A stretch of DNA of 64,000 nucleotides from assembly GCA_963555705.1 (NCBI GenBank), contig OY743190.1, positions 12,127,501 to 12,191,500 on the forward strand, written 5' to 3'. The position numbers and the translations under genes were made by a program. The stretch is from Ligustrum vulgare. Lineage: Eukaryota; Streptophyta; Magnoliopsida; Lamiales; Oleaceae. Below, in pieces: positions 23,748-35,704 of the stretch (within the stretch, counting starts at the first letter, position 1; every line of letters starts with the position of its first letter). The notes under the pieces are model-generated. The model made no database searches and had not been told where the DNA came from. It saw only the letters and a list, made by a program, of their open reading frames with translations.

Positions 23748-23769
23748 TGGCGCCGTTGCCCGGGGATTG
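23748..23769 (+). other. Element B primer-binding site (tRNA-Asp)
   Basis: TGGCGCCGTTGCC followed by CGGGGATT starts 6 bp after the 5' LTR. It complements the 3' end of plant tRNA-Asp (CCCCGGCAACGGCGCCA) except for one extra C. tRNA-Asp priming is usual for Athila-type elements. Confidence 0.85.
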
Positions 23770-23900
23770 TTTCTATTTAAATTACATTTTAGTTGATATT
23801 AGTCTTAACTATTGGTTACTTTTATTTCTTGTATAAATTTTATTTTGTTTTGTTTTGTGTAAGAAATCTTCTAATCTCTTGTGTTGTTCTAGGTTATTAA

Positions 23901-26900
23901 TTGTGCATGCGTCGAAGTAGAAGTCTTGATCTAGTTGAAATAGATCCGGATATCGAAGGGACTTTTCGACGAAGGTTAAGGGAACAACGGGAAGCTAGGA
24001 GACAACTTCTTACTGGGATGGAAGGAGAAAGAGTTAACATCGAGCTTAATGCTCCAGCTGCAATTCCTCCAAGGGGTGGAATCCCACCCGGTTTTGTTCC
24101 TCAAGCAGCTCGAGCTCAAGTGCCCGTTGTTAATGAAGAAGACATGCTTTTTGGGGATTTCATAAATCCTCCTATTGTCGAGAATCAATCAAGCATTGTC
24201 TATCCCTCCTACAATCATCCAAATTTCCAACTTCGGCCGGATGTCATCAATTTATTCTCCAACACCATCTCATTCTATGGGAGGACCGATGAAAATCCAC
24301 ATGCTCATGTGGTACGGTTCCTAGAGATTTGTAGCAACTTCAACTATGAGGGTGTGAATGTGGAGGCAATCCGGATGAGATTATTTGTACATACTTTGAA
24401 GGATAAAGCAAGAGAATGGCTTGACACTTTGCCTCCGGGGAGTATCACGACTTGGGTGGAGTTTGTCCAAAGGTTCACTACAAAATTTTTCCCACCATCT
24501 AGAGTTGCTAAACTCAAGCATGATATTACTACATTTCAACAATTCGAGATGGAGAGCTTTCATGAAGCATGGGAGAGATTCAAGGATATGCTTAGGAAGT
24601 GCCCAAATCATGGAATTATATTGGGGCAACAAGTCAACCACTTCTATGCCGGGCTGACTCCTCCTTGCCGTTCAAATGTGGACTCATCCTCTAATGGGTC
24701 CATCAAAACAAAGAGCATTCGGGAAGCTTATGATTTGTTTGAAATCATGAGTGAACAAAGTGCAATGTGGCCGGATAGAAGTGCACCAAGGAATTCTGGT
24801 GGTGCACGTGGAGGTGATGATTATGCACTTGTCTTGTCAAAAATTGAATCCTTAGCCAAGAAAGTGGAAGGGTTATCTACTTCAACCTCTAGGCCCGTCA
24901 ATATGGTTCAAGCCCCTCCGGTATGTGATATATGTGGGGCTAATCATCAAAGCTCTATGTGTCCATTGGTGGCAAGTGGTTCTTCATCTACCGAGCAAGT
25001 TGCTTATGCTCAAAATTTCCAACGCCAAGGATTCAATCCATATGCTCCTACATACAATCCCGGTTGGAGAAATCATCCTAATCTATCTTATGGCAACAAT
25101 CACAATGTGTTGAATCCAAAGCCACAAGAGAAGAAAGAAGGATGGGAAGAGGCTATCACCAAGCTAGCAAATCATCAATTGCAATATCAAGAACGCAATG
25201 ATGCCTCTTTGAAAAATTTGGAGAAGCAAGTGGGCCAAATAGCTAAACTTCTCTCGGAAAGGCAACAAGGAGCTTTGCCTAGCAACACCGAAACAAATCC
25301 TAGGGAAAATGTTCAAGCTATTACAACAAGGAGCGGGGTGCAATTTCCCGAGATCACGGCCCCACAACCAACAACTCAATCAAACAAGGCTCCCATTGAA
25401 GAAAATGAGCATATTCAAGCATCCGAACCAATTGTTGAGTTGCCAAAGGAAAGTGAGCCGGAAGCATCCACATCAAAGGCTCCAACACCGATCAAGGCTT
25501 ATGTGCCTCCTATTCCATTTCCTCAAAGGTTGCAAAAGCAAAAGTTTGATAGTCAATTTGCCAAATTTTTGGAAGTATTCAAGAAGCTACACATCAACAT
25601 TCCTTTCGCCGATGCATTAGCTCAAATGCCAAGCTATGCCAAGTTCATGAAGGATATTCTATCCAACAAAAGAAGGCTTGAAGAGCATGAGACGGTGATG
25701 CTAACTGAGGAATGTAGTGCCATCATTCAAAACAAGATTCCTCCAAAAATTAAAGACCCAGGGAGTTTTACTATTCCATGCACTATTGGTGATGTTAATT
25801 TTAGTAAAGCTTTATGTGATCTTGGTGCTAGCATTAATTTGATGCCTTTGTCCATTTTCAGGAAATTGGAATTGGGGGAAGCTAAAGCAACCACTGTGTC
25901 TTTACAATTGGCGGATAGGTCTATCAAATATCCTCGGGGGATCATTGAGGATGTTCTTGTGAAGGTGGATAAATTCATCTTTCCGACGGACTTCATTATT
26001 CTAGACATGGAGGAAGATCATGACATTCCAATCATATTGGGAAGGCCATTTCTAGCAACCGGGAGAGCGCTCATTGATGTGCAAGAAGGGCAATTGATTT
26101 TGAGGGTGCAAGATGAGCAAGTCACCTTCAATGTGTTGAAGGCCATTAAATACCCCTCGGAGTCCAACTCATGCTTTCGGGTGGATGTAATTGATCATCT
26201 AGTGGTAAATTCCTTCAACCGTGGGATTTCTAAAGATCCATTGGAGTCTTGCATTGCCCACTCTTTGACTATTGAGGATGATGATCATGAAGTTAAACAA
26301 ATGGCTCATTACTTGGAGGCATCACCACAGTATCAACACAAGAGGACCCCCTACTTTGAGGAGTTGAAAAAGAGTTCTTCACCACCCCTACCATCTCTCG
26401 AGAAGGCACCTACCCTCGAGCAAAAGCCTCTTCCTTCTCATTTGAGATATGCTTATTTGGGGGAATCTTCTACCCTTCCGGTCATTATTTCTAATTTATT
26501 GAATGAGGTGGAGGAAGACAAATTGCTTCGGGTATTAAGGGAGCACAAGGAGGCTATTGGATGGACCATCTCGGATATTCGAGGTATTTGCCCTTCATTA
26601 TGCATGCACAAAATTCTTATGGAAGATGATTTTAAACCTTCGGTGGAGCATCAACGTCGGTTAAATCCGAACATGAAGGAAGTGGTGAGAACCGAAGTGG
26701 TGAAGTGGCTTGATGCGGGTATTATCTATCCAATCTCGGATAGTGCATGGGTGAGCCCGGTGCAAGTAGTGCCGAAGAAAGGAGGTGTCACGGTGGTGGA
26801 GAATGAGAATAATGAGCTTATTCCAACAAGGCCAGTGACGGGGTGGAGAGTTTGCATTGATTATCGCAAGCTCAACAATGCTACTAGGAAGGATCATTTT

Positions 26901-29324
26901 CCCCTTCCATTCATTGATCAAATGCTTGAGAGATTGGCGGGTCACTCTCATTATTGCTTCCTAGATGGGTATTCGGGCTATAATCAAATTTCTATAGCCC
27001 CGGAGGATCAAGAAAAGACAACATTCACATGCCCATATGGAACTTTTGCATATAGGAGGATGCCCTTCGGTCTCTGCAATGCCCCCGCTACTTTCCAAAG
27101 GTGCATGATGGCTATTTTCTCCGACATGGTGGAGAAATTTATTGAGGTATTTATGGATGACTTCTCAGTTTTTGGTACTTCATTTGATGATTGTTTGAAT
27201 AATTTGAGGATGGTGCTAAAAAGATGTGAGGACACCAACTTGGTTTTAAATTGGGAAAAATGCCATTTCATGGTTCGTGAGGGGATAGTTCTTGGACACC
27301 GGATTTCAAGTGAGGGGATTGAGGTTGATAAGGCAAAAATTCAAGTTATCGAAAAATTACCTCCCCCAACCTCGGTAAAAGGTATAAGAAGCTTCTTGGG
27401 GCATGCGGGATTTTATAGGAGGTTTATCAAAGACTTCTCAAAAATCACGAAGCCACTGTGTTCATTGCTTGAGAAGAGTACCACATATGATTTCTCTAAA
27501 GAGTGTCTTCAAGCTTTTAACACTCTTAAAGAGAAACTCATCACGGCACCAATTATTGTGGCTCCGGATTGGAGTTTGCCCTTTGAGCTTATATGTGATG
27601 CAAGTGATTATGCCGTGGGGGCTGTATTGGGGCAAAGGAAGGACAAACTCTTGCATGTCATCTACTACGCTAGTAAGACCTTGACCGATGCTCAATTGAA
27701 TTATGCTACTACCGAGAAGGAAATGCTAGCTGTGGTCTTTGCTTTTGATAAGTTTCGGTCATATCTTATTGGCTCCAAGGTGATTGTGTATACCGACCAC
27801 TCGGCCCTCAAGTATTTATTGGCAAAGAAGGATGCCAAGCCGCGGTTAATTAGATGGGTTCTTCTCCTCCAAGAGTTTGATTTGGAGATTCGTGACAAGA
27901 AGGGAACGGAGAATCTTGTAGCCGATCACTTATCTAGACTTGAGCAAAACGAGGAAATTTTGGATGAAGAAATAAGTGAGGTATTCCCGGATGAGCAAAT
28001 TTTCCAAATCATGGATCTTTTGCAAGCTGCTAGTGTGCCATGGTATGTGGACCATGTGAATTTTCTTGCAAGTGGCATCACTCCCCCGGACCGCTCTTAT
28101 CAACAAAGGAAGAAGTTCTTTGCGGATATCAAGCATTATTTTTGGGATGACCCGTTGTTGTTCAAAAGGGGTCCAGATCAAATCATGAGAAGGTGTGTGC
28201 CGGAGGAGGAGATGGAGAAGATTCTTGAACAATGTCACTCATCGCCTTATGGAGGCCATTTTGGTGCCGTAAAAACTGCATCAAAGGTTCTTCAATCGGG
28301 ATTTCATTGGCCCACTTTATTCAAAGATGCTCACACACTTGTGTCCAAATGTGACCGATGCCAACGATTAGGTAATATCTCTAACCGAAATGAAATGCCC
28401 TTAAATTCTATTTTAGAGGTGGAGATATTCGATGTTTGGGGTATTGATTTTATGGGACCTTTTCCATCGTCCTTTTCTAATCAATACATTCTAGTTGCAG
28501 TAGACTATGTGTCGAAGTGGGTAGAAGCGGTGGCACTCCCCACAAATGATGCTCGAGTGGTTGTGAAATTTTTAAAGAAGAATATTTTTACTCGTTATGG
28601 TACCCCTCGAGCTATCATTAGTGATGGAGGAAAACACTTTTGTAACCGCCTCTTCGACTCACTTTTGACCAAGTATGGAGTCAAACATCGAATATCCACT
28701 CCTTATCATCCGCAAACAAGTGGGCAGGTTGAAATTTCAAATAGAGAATTGAAAAAGATCCTTGAAGTGACGGTGAATGCCTCGAGGAAAGACTGGTCCA
28801 AGAAATTGGATGATGCATTATGGGCATACCGCACCGCTTTCAAGACCCCCATTGGTATGTCTCCATTTCGACTACTATTTGGTAAAGCATGTCATCTTCC
28901 GGTTGAGCTTGAGCACCGTGCATATTGGGCAACAAAAGTCTTGAATTTTGATATGGAGTTGGCCGGTGAGAAAAGATTACTCCAACTCAATGAGCTTGAT
29001 GAATTCCGCCTTGAATCATATGAAAATGCTCGGATTTACAAAGAGAAGACAAAGAGGTGGCATGACAAGAACATTGTGAAGCGGGACTTCCAAGTTGGGC
29101 AACAAGTACTTCTCTACAACTCAAGACTTCGATTGTTCCCCGGTAAACTCCGCTCTAGATGGTCGGGACCTTTCACCATTGCTCAAATCTTCCCACATGG
29201 AGCGGTCGAACTTTATCATGGAAGTAAAGGGAACTTCAAAGTAAATGGGCAACGCTTGAAGCCATACTTGGGGGGTCATTATGAAAATGAGAAGTCATCC
29301 ATCCCTCTTGCAAACCCGGAGTAA
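23901..29324 (+). CDS. Element B Gag-Pol polyprotein, intact
   Basis: One frame of 1807 codons. Gag: [19 protein letters not shown], then [20 protein letters not shown]; zinc knuckle [13 protein letters not shown] near residue 342. Protease: [13 protein letters not shown] near 637 (DLGA, the Athila-type variant of D-S/T-G). [18 protein letters not shown] and [10 protein letters not shown] (near 1083). RNase [11 protein letters not shown] (near 1296) and ADHLSR. Integrase: zinc finger [11 protein letters not shown]...CDRCQRL (about 1444-1488) and core D, D, E with D-x35-E spacing (near 1516, 1573, 1609). The start is the first ATG; a second at 23907 gives MRRSRSLDL and is equally likely. No stop, frameshift or lost catalytic residue is visible, so the element may be active in expression. 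Confidence 0.95.
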   Translation: MCMRRSRSLDLVEIDPDIEGTFRRRLREQREARRQLLTGMEGERVNIELNAPAAIPPRGGIPPGFVPQAARAQVPVVNEEDMLFGDFINPPIVENQSSIVYPSYNHPNFQLRPDVINLFSNTISFYGRTDENPHAHVVRFLEICSNFNYEGVNVEAIRMRLFVHTLKDKAREWLDTLPPGSITTWVEFVQRFTTKFFPPSRVAKLKHDITTFQQFEMESFHEAWERFKDMLRKCPNHGIILGQQVNHFYAGLTPPCRSNVDSSSNGSIKTKSIREAYDLFEIMSEQSAMWPDRSAPRNSGGARGGDDYALVLSKIESLAKKVEGLSTSTSRPVNMVQAPPVCDICGANHQSSMCPLVASGSSSTEQVAYAQNFQRQGFNPYAPTYNPGWRNHPNLSYGNNHNVLNPKPQEKKEGWEEAITKLANHQLQYQERNDASLKNLEKQVGQIAKLLSERQQGALPSNTETNPRENVQAITTRSGVQFPEITAPQPTTQSNKAPIEENEHIQASEPIVELPKESEPEASTSKAPTPIKAYVPPIPFPQRLQKQKFDSQFAKFLEVFKKLHINIPFADALAQMPSYAKFMKDILSNKRRLEEHETVMLTEECSAIIQNKIPPKIKDPGSFTIPCTIGDVNFSKALCDLGASINLMPLSIFRKLELGEAKATTVSLQLADRSIKYPRGIIEDVLVKVDKFIFPTDFIILDMEEDHDIPIILGRPFLATGRALIDVQEGQLILRVQDEQVTFNVLKAIKYPSESNSCFRVDVIDHLVVNSFNRGISKDPLESCIAHSLTIEDDDHEVKQMAHYLEASPQYQHKRTPYFEELKKSSSPPLPSLEKAPTLEQKPLPSHLRYAYLGESSTLPVIISNLLNEVEEDKLLRVLREHKEAIGWTISDIRGICPSLCMHKILMEDDFKPSVEHQRRLNPNMKEVVRTEVVKWLDAGIIYPISDSAWVSPVQVVPKKGGVTVVENENNELIPTRPVTGWRVCIDYRKLNNATRKDHFPLPFIDQMLERLAGHSHYCFLDGYSGYNQISIAPEDQEKTTFTCPYGTFAYRRMPFGLCNAPATFQRCMMAIFSDMVEKFIEVFMDDFSVFGTSFDDCLNNLRMVLKRCEDTNLVLNWEKCHFMVREGIVLGHRISSEGIEVDKAKIQVIEKLPPPTSVKGIRSFLGHAGFYRRFIKDFSKITKPLCSLLEKSTTYDFSKECLQAFNTLKEKLITAPIIVAPDWSLPFELICDASDYAVGAVLGQRKDKLLHVIYYASKTLTDAQLNYATTEKEMLAVVFAFDKFRSYLIGSKVIVYTDHSALKYLLAKKDAKPRLIRWVLLLQEFDLEIRDKKGTENLVADHLSRLEQNEEILDEEISEVFPDEQIFQIMDLLQAASVPWYVDHVNFLASGITPPDRSYQQRKKFFADIKHYFWDDPLLFKRGPDQIMRRCVPEEEMEKILEQCHSSPYGGHFGAVKTASKVLQSGFHWPTLFKDAHTLVSKCDRCQRLGNISNRNEMPLNSILEVEIFDVWGIDFMGPFPSSFSNQYILVAVDYVSKWVEAVALPTNDARVVVKFLKKNIFTRYGTPRAIISDGGKHFCNRLFDSLLTKYGVKHRISTPYHPQTSGQVEISNRELKKILEVTVNASRKDWSKKLDDALWAYRTAFKTPIGMSPFRLLFGKACHLPVELEHRAYWATKVLNFDMELAGEKRLLQLNELDEFRLESYENARIYKEKTKRWHDKNIVKRDFQVGQQVLLYNSRLRLFPGKLRSRWSGPFTIAQIFPHGAVELYHGSKGNFKVNGQRLKPYLGGHYENEKSSIPLANPE

Positions 29325-31117
29325 TTGTATCAAAAAAAGATTCGAGCTTACGACTTTAACCAAGCGCTTTTTGGGAGGCAACCCAAATTTCTTCTCTTTT
29401 AATTTACTTGTATTTATTTACTTTATTTGTTTACTTTCCTCTTAATTATTTGTCAAACTTTTGTAGGTAACAAATATTTTTGAAAATCCTAAGCGACACT
29501 GTACTCAACAAGTTTGGGGGTGAATTACATTCGACGAAAGCTTAGGTCAAAATTCAACATCACAAACAAGCATTGAATCAGGGAAGTTTCACTACCTCTT
29601 TTCTTCTTTACATATTGTGTCTATTTTCACATTGAGGACAATGTGTAATTCAAGTTTGGGGGTGTTGACTTCATTTTGCATTTTATCATGTTAGATAGCC
29701 TTGCCGGCTTAAGACATTGTGATGTTTGATTTTGTTCATTTTGTTGTGAATATTGACATGCTAGATAGCCTTGTCGGCTCAAAATGATTTGATGTTTGGA
29801 ATTGCTGATTAATTCACGAATTATGATCGAATATACTACTTGTGCTTATTTTTAACTTGCTTATCTATGAGTGATCCTGAGTACCCTTGAGCACAATAGT
29901 CATAACTAATTGTTGTTGAGATTTGGAATCCATTGAAGGTTGGAAGAATTTGTGAAGTAGAAATTAGGTCGTGAGCTTGTATCTTAAATTTTCATCAACC
30001 TATCCAATTCCTTCTCAATGCTATTAATCTCTTGATCTTTTGTGAGACAAGTTTGGGGGTGGTCGAGCTGGTAAAGGAGACGGTCTAGATGTATAGTGAT
30101 TTCATGCATGCTTGATCTAAATTTGTGTGGAGTGTTGTTGACGTTAGTATAAGCTAAGTGATGACCAAATGCTAGAAATCTAAGCCCATTTTAATTATTG
30201 CATTGCCCTATCTCGTAGCCTTTCTGACTCGAGTAATTAAGCCCGTAGGAGTATCTTGAAACTCGGTGCCTTAAGTTTGAAACTTGGGAGTCATCGGCCT
30301 AAAGCTCGCTACATGGGTCAATTAGAAAGCTTAATGAGTAGGGTACACACAAAAAAAAAAAAAAAATTCATCATCATTGCATTTGCTTAATAAGTCTACC
30401 TCACTTCGTAGCCTTTTTGACTTGAGTTAGTAAGTCCGTAGGGGTATTTTGAAACCTGGTACCCTTTGATCTTAAAACAATCGGGGAGTTGCCGGCCTAA
30501 AGCTCGCTACACGGGTCAATTAGAAAGCTTAAGGGAGTGAGGAAGTCACAAGCAATCATCACATTAGTTTGTAGAAATCATGCATTCACATTTGCATAAG
30601 GGCTTAGATTAATAGTGGGTTTGAATTGCTTGGTATAAACTTTAATGTTGAAACACTCATTTAGTGGAGAGTCACTGCATATCTAGATTGTTGAGATTGC
30701 TGGTAAGTCATAACCAAGCTTTAGTGGAAAAAGAAATTTGTGAATTGAGAGTCACCCCTAAGATTGCATTTCGGGATAGAAGAAATAATATGGGGGGATG
30801 AATGTCACGAGAGGATAAGGAATGAAATTGACCACAAAGGATGGATAGTATTATTTTGAAATTTATCCTTCCTACAATGTTTCTTTGAGCCTTAGTGATA
30901 ATTGGAAGTGACTATGCACACACACACCGATCAAACATGAGATAAGCTCAACTTGGTTTTGTAGTATTATTTTGAAAACACAATTGTGAAATCAGGCAAT
31001 TTTACACTCAAGAAAGAATTTACAAGTCATCTAGCATTGTTGATCATTCATTCATATGTTTTTGTGTTAGTAGATATTCTTGCTCGAGACGAGCAAGAGT
31101 TTAAGTTTGGGGGTATT
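29325..31117 (+). other. Element B 3' internal region: no env-like gene, repeated PPT-like motifs
   Basis: No long frame. The motif AAGTTTGGGGGT occurs four times (about 29511, 29652, 30051 and 31103); the last abuts the 3' LTR and is the likely polypurine tract. A block of about 130 bp (GTAGCCTTTYTGACT...GGTCAATTAGAAAGCTTAA) occurs at about 30217-30343 and again at 30404-30533 with changes. Athila elements often carry an env-like frame here; this copy does not. Confidence 0.8.
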
Positions 31118-33315
31118 TGTTAAGTGCATTTTTATACACTTTTTATACCTTTAAATTAGTATATTTTGGAATATCTTGAGAAAATATCTACTAATTTATG
31201 CATATTTTGTGATTAATAGGTTAATATTCAAGTGAGGCCAAACAAACCACTAAAGAAGTGCAATTAGCTGAAAATTGGAAGTTCGGGGGACCATTTTGTC
31301 ACTTCCGAGAAGTTTTGGACAAGCTGTGCAATTAACCAAGGGACCAAATTGAAAGGTTTCAATTGTTGAAGGGCATGAGAAGGAAAAAGACAGGAATGCA
31401 TGGCTGGAATGAAACAATGCGTGATGGAGAGTATGGAAAAAAGGAAAAAGGAGCATGGGCTGGAATTGAAGGGGAACCTGAGTGGTGACAGCAACCTGGA
31501 CTTTAGTATTCAATTGCTGGAGATATGTATTATATAGAGAGAGACGGAGAGAGAAAACTGTGGGGGGAGCTCTCTACATTTTTTTGGCTAGAAAAACAGA
31601 AGAAAAAAAAGAAGAAGCTGCTGGTGAGCAGCTGGGGGTGATTGCAGGAGAGAAAACCGTTGGAACCAGCTGGGTGACAGGCAGCTGTATCTTGCTGGAG
31701 TTATACTGCTGTGCTACTGCTGGAAGCTGAGGCCATAACTGGAAGAAGGAGTTACCGGTTCAAGGCTGAAGAGCTGCTGCCTACAACTTGAAACGTTCTG
31801 CTGCAACTGATGTAGTGAAACCAGAGGAAGAGTCTGTTGGTGAAACAAAGAGAGTGCTGCTTCTGGACCTGCTGCTGCTGTTACCAGAGGAAGGACTTGG
31901 TTGCTGGCTGCTGAGGGGGAGTTGCTGGTTATTTGGAGCAACTGGTCTACTGCCTTGGGGGTATTATTTCAAGTACTGGAGATTGGTTTCTTTGCTAGGC
32001 TGCTACTGAGATAAAGGCAGCATACTGCAGAAGCTGGAGAAGGAAGGCTGCTGGACAAAGTTGTAGAGACTGGAAGCTGGAAGGAGACTGCTAACTGATT
32101 CTGGACTGGGAAAGCAGCTGCTGATACTGGTTCTGCTTCTGTGAAGGGACTGTTGTTCTGCTACTGTCTTTAATACTATAACTGCTGCTGCCGGCTGTTG
32201 CACTGCCTGTGCTGGTTGCATAGTTCACTGCTGGAAACACTGCTGATGAAAGAGGCTGTACGGACTGCTGCTGCTGGAAACTGAGAAGTGCTCTTGCTGG
32301 AGAAGCTGATTAAGAAGGAAAGCTGTTGCACTGCTGCTGCTGGTGGATGAAGTAAACTGCTGGAAACTGGTTGCAGGAGCTGGAAACATAAGCTGCTGGT
32401 GACGCTGCAGCTGCTGCTACGGGACTGCAATGAACCAGGTTGCGGCTGGACGCAAGCTGACGCAAGGCTGCAACGATAAATTGCAGTGAAGAAGGTTTCG
32501 GCTGGACGCAACTCAAGCAGCGAGCCAAATTCACAGTCTTCTCATTCCGGGTTTTATATTTTATTGCTTCATGTTATTTGTAATTTTCGAACGCATGTTT
32601 AACTAAATTTAAAGTGTTGGGATTATTGATGAAGCTTGACCTAACTTGATTGAGTTTAATGCTTGTATTAAGAATTTAAGCTTTTTATTATCTTGTGCAT
32701 TTATTGTTGTATTTATTGACTAGCATTTATTGTGGCCACATATATGCTTAGGTTTCATGGGATGTGCAATTATTGAGAAATTGTTGTGTATTCTAGATCA
32801 ATACAATATTTGCTCTAGGTTCTTGTTTAGGATAGAGATATACCTAAAACCCTAGATGACCCATTGAGCTATTTTCACAAAGGTTTAATGCAATTGGTGT
32901 GTTTTTAATCGACATAGAGATATAGTAGGTTAATGCCACTAATTAGGGTTGATTTCACTCGAGAGAGGTAATTGGCTAAGCTTGGAAAATCGGGTCTAAC
33001 ATGATTAATGAATTGCGTTTCTATGTGCTTGTTGATAATTCAATTAGGTAATGGTCAAGTGGAATCAAGAATCCCAACACTCCTTTATCATCTTTTCATC
33101 ACTATTTTTCTAGTTATTTATTTATAATTGCAACTTTAATTTTAGTACGAAAACTTTCCCAAAACAAACTTTTATTGTGTGTGTTTCTTGTTAAAATTAA
33201 TTATAGTAAAGTGTAGTTGAAATAGACAATCCTTGTGGGATCGATAAACCGGACTCAATTAGTCCACTATCACTTGTATGCGACTCGTGCACTTGCGGTG
33301 TGTTTGTAGCGAACA
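31118..33315 (+). repeat. Element B 3' LTR
   Basis: 2198 bp, near-identical to 21547-23741. Differences include GCTGCT to GCAGAAGCT near 32027 and single-base changes near 31184, 32152, 32219, 32478, 32764 and 32993. Confidence 0.95.
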
Positions 33316-33320
33316 GACAT

Positions 33321-33720
33321 CATCCCTACTATCACGCCTATATCCCCTATCACGTCTTTCTCCCCGATCTCGTCTCCTACCAACACTAGTAATAGATAAT
33401 TCACCACTATCCTCATCACTATCAACAACCTCAACACGTTCATTCCTAGTTCTAAATTGTGGGTTGAAGTCATACCTTAGTGGTCTCCGTAAATTAGGGA
33501 AATTGCGCGGTTGATCCTGACGTGGTTGAGCAATTCCCGCACCACGTGTCTCCCCCGAATTATTTACCCTCTCCACATTCTCGCCGGACTGTGGACCAAA
33601 TTTGGCTTCCAACTTGGCATCCAACCTCACCTCCCATTTTGCAAAACGTTCCTCCACCATTGCAAGCATTTTAAAATCTTGAAGATCCTTTTCCGTCGAC
33701 GAAACTTCTTTCTGTGACAT
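33321..33720 (-). pseudogene. Element A gag, 5' part
   Basis: The minus-strand frame starts at ATG 33720 (MSQKEVSSTEKDLQDFKML) and runs in frame to the B insertion (RRDSRDDV). The N-terminal region is charged and coiled-coil prone. It continues across the B insertion at 21546, with the same reading frame after subtracting B plus the 5-bp duplication. The broken gag makes A unable to supply its own capsid protein. Confidence 0.85.
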
Positions 33721-34302
33721 GGTTAGTAATAAAGAAAAGAGAAAAAAATTAAATAAAGATCCTCACGTGTTTTATCACTCGTGTATCACTCGATTTGGCT
33801 TTTTCCCTCTATTATTCTCACCACTCTGCCTTTTTCCTCTCTATTCCCTTTTTTCCCACGTTCTAAAAGAACCCACCAAACTAGTCACGGATTTGGTCCT
33901 TGTGGAGTAAACCCCAAAGTGCAAATAAGGAAAGTTGATGAAAAATATTGGAATTAGGAAAAGAAATTATGGAAACAAGAATTTTATTGCAAGAAGAAGT
34001 TTTATGGAAATAAGAATAATGAATTTTATGGAAACAAGGATTTGTTGGAAAGATTTGCCTAAGATTATTTTCTTGATTTCTTGTTCAAATCAACAACTAT
34101 CTCCTTTTTTTTTTTTTTTTTTTTTAATATCCTATTCAACAAGAATAATTAAGAACAAGAAAACAGAAATTGGCAAATCTTGAATTTTCTGGAGAAATTT
34201 CAAGAAACACGAATTGTAATGAAATTTTTTTTTTTTTTGAATGATTAATAACTGGAAATAAAAGAAAAAGAACTGGAATACTAAATAATTGGATTTAGAG
34301 AC

Positions 34303-34316
34303 AGACTCTGATACCA
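34303..34316 (-). other. Element A primer-binding site (initiator tRNA-Met)
   Basis: Minus-strand TGGTATCAGAGTCT, 2 bp inside the 5' (right) LTR, is complementary to the 3' end of plant initiator tRNA-Met. Confidence 0.93.
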
Positions 34317-34318
34317 GA

Positions 34319-35245
34319 TGATGTGATCCGATACGGGGATCACCAAGAACACGCGGAATTAAACGCCGGAAAGCTCTAAAATCCAAGATAGTAGACGGTA
34401 ACAATGCAACCCCGATCTCACGACGCAAGAACTATGGGTATATTAAACCCAAAACCCGTTACGATGCGGAGATAAGAACCACAAAGGGGGAACGCCACAA
34501 AGGTTGTCAAATCCTTTGATAAGTTTAATTTGTTCGACGAGAACACGAAGAAAATATAAGGGAATATCTCACCTTCAATATCATTAATCTCAAGAATAAA
34601 AGTTGTATTTTACAATGCTGAATAAAGCCATATATATAGGCTAACAAAATAAAGCAACTAAAAATAAACTAGAATTCAACCTAAACTAAAAAGTCCAAAA
34701 TTAGGTTTTAATTACAGCGCCAAGTTACGGCCGTGACTTATACTCTTACGGCCGTAAGCAAGCTACGGATAAATATTGAAAACATATGTTACGGCCGTGA
34801 CTATTTATATTACGGCCGTAAGCTACCTTCTGAACAAAACTTAAAAGTTACAAAATTCTGGGTTACGGCCGTGAGACTTTGATTACGGCCGTAAGTCTTC
34901 TATTTCAGTTTACGGCCGTGAGAAGATATGTTACGACCGTGAAGGCCTTTCTGTCCAAAATCCGCCAACATGGTTTTACGGCCGTAAAAGTAGGGTTACG
35001 GCCGTGAGAATGCTTCTGCCTCAATTTCTTGTTGTTCTTTATTCCAAATGCGTAGTACCAACTTTGGTTCTTCTTCCACTTTGTTATGCAACGTAAATGA
35101 AGTCTTTGCACTCGAGCACTCGTCCATCCACGCTTGCATGAATCCTTGCATTGCCTGCTTGATTCTTTTGGTTCTTTGTCTCGTTATTGGTCCTACGGGC
35201 ACGTGCAACGGGTCAACGCTCGTTGAGCCACTCCGGAACTCATCA
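34319..35245 (-). repeat. Element A 5' LTR (right copy)
   Basis: 927 bp, same ends as 16305-17231. It repeats the ACGGCCGT motif array and the TATA-like run. A frame at 34996-35208 is the LTR-borne pol C-terminus, not a separate gene. Confidence 0.93.
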
Positions 35246-35250
35246 TAGCT

Positions 35251-35704
35251 TGTGGCCTTGAACCTTCTTTAGTTGAATACAATCGGATTTACTAGGCTAG
35301 TTGGTGAACGCGATGTCTTGAACCATCCAGCTGTTCGTGTAAAACCAAACAACTGTACCAACACCATGACTCATCTAACCTATTCGGTTCTCATGGTTGA
35401 GTCCATTTTGGCCCTGGACAACTCTTGGTTTCATAAGTGCTCTAAGAGAATGAAGCCTCAAATTCTCGTAGAAGCGGCCCCACTTCACACATATATAGGT
35501 GATCTCATACCTTTCTATCTCAAGGTTATGAATCATTAAAAGTATATATATGTATACTTATCCTTATACACATTTTACATAGATCTTTAAATTTTAGGAA
35601 TGGGAATAAGTGTTTTATTCCGAATAATTTATGACTTAGTTGTCCCATTGAACCAAGATCTTGGGATCTCCAATCTACAAGTTTGGGTTTTCTTCATAGT
35701 AATT
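35251..35704 (-). other. Element C 3' internal noncoding region
   Basis: Sequence between the A insertion (TAGCT 35246-35250) and the RNase H end of C. The open frame at 35273-35539 (+) shows no retrotransposon motif. Typical Copia 3' untranslated sequence. Confidence 0.6.

Larger units (their letters stand above)
21547..33315 (+). mobile_element. Element B: young Athila-type Ty3/Gypsy retrotransposon, complete
   Basis: 11,769 bp. LTRs of 2195 bp (21547-23741) and 2198 bp (31118-33315), both TGTTAAG...GCGAACA. The TSD is GACAT. The primer-binding site complements tRNA-Asp, and the gag-pol frame is intact. By eye the LTRs differ by about seven or eight substitutions plus one 3-bp indel (under 0.5%), so insertion was recent. 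The 1.8 kb between pol and the 3' LTR holds no env-like frame. It is inserted in the gag of element A. Confidence 0.95.
16305..35245 (-). mobile_element. Element A: chromovirus-type Ty3/Gypsy retrotransposon, split by element B
   Basis: Two 927-bp LTRs (16305-17231 and 34319-35245), TSD TAGCT on both sides, a primer-binding site TGGTATCAGAGTCT for initiator tRNA-Met next to the right LTR, and a polypurine tract AACAGGGAGGGGA next to the left LTR. Its own length without B is about 7.2 kb. Gag is cut by B at GACAT; pol is full length. I counted roughly 14 differences between the LTRs (about 1.5%). The pol frame extends about 80-90 codons into the 3' LTR, a known trait of the CRM lineage of chromoviruses; the lineage call is inference. 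Confidence 0.93.

Noticed and set aside
34132..34428. 98-codon minus frame spanning element A LTR and leader (and 16136-16414)
   Set aside because: It crosses the LTR edge and primer-binding site, so it is noncoding leader sequence.
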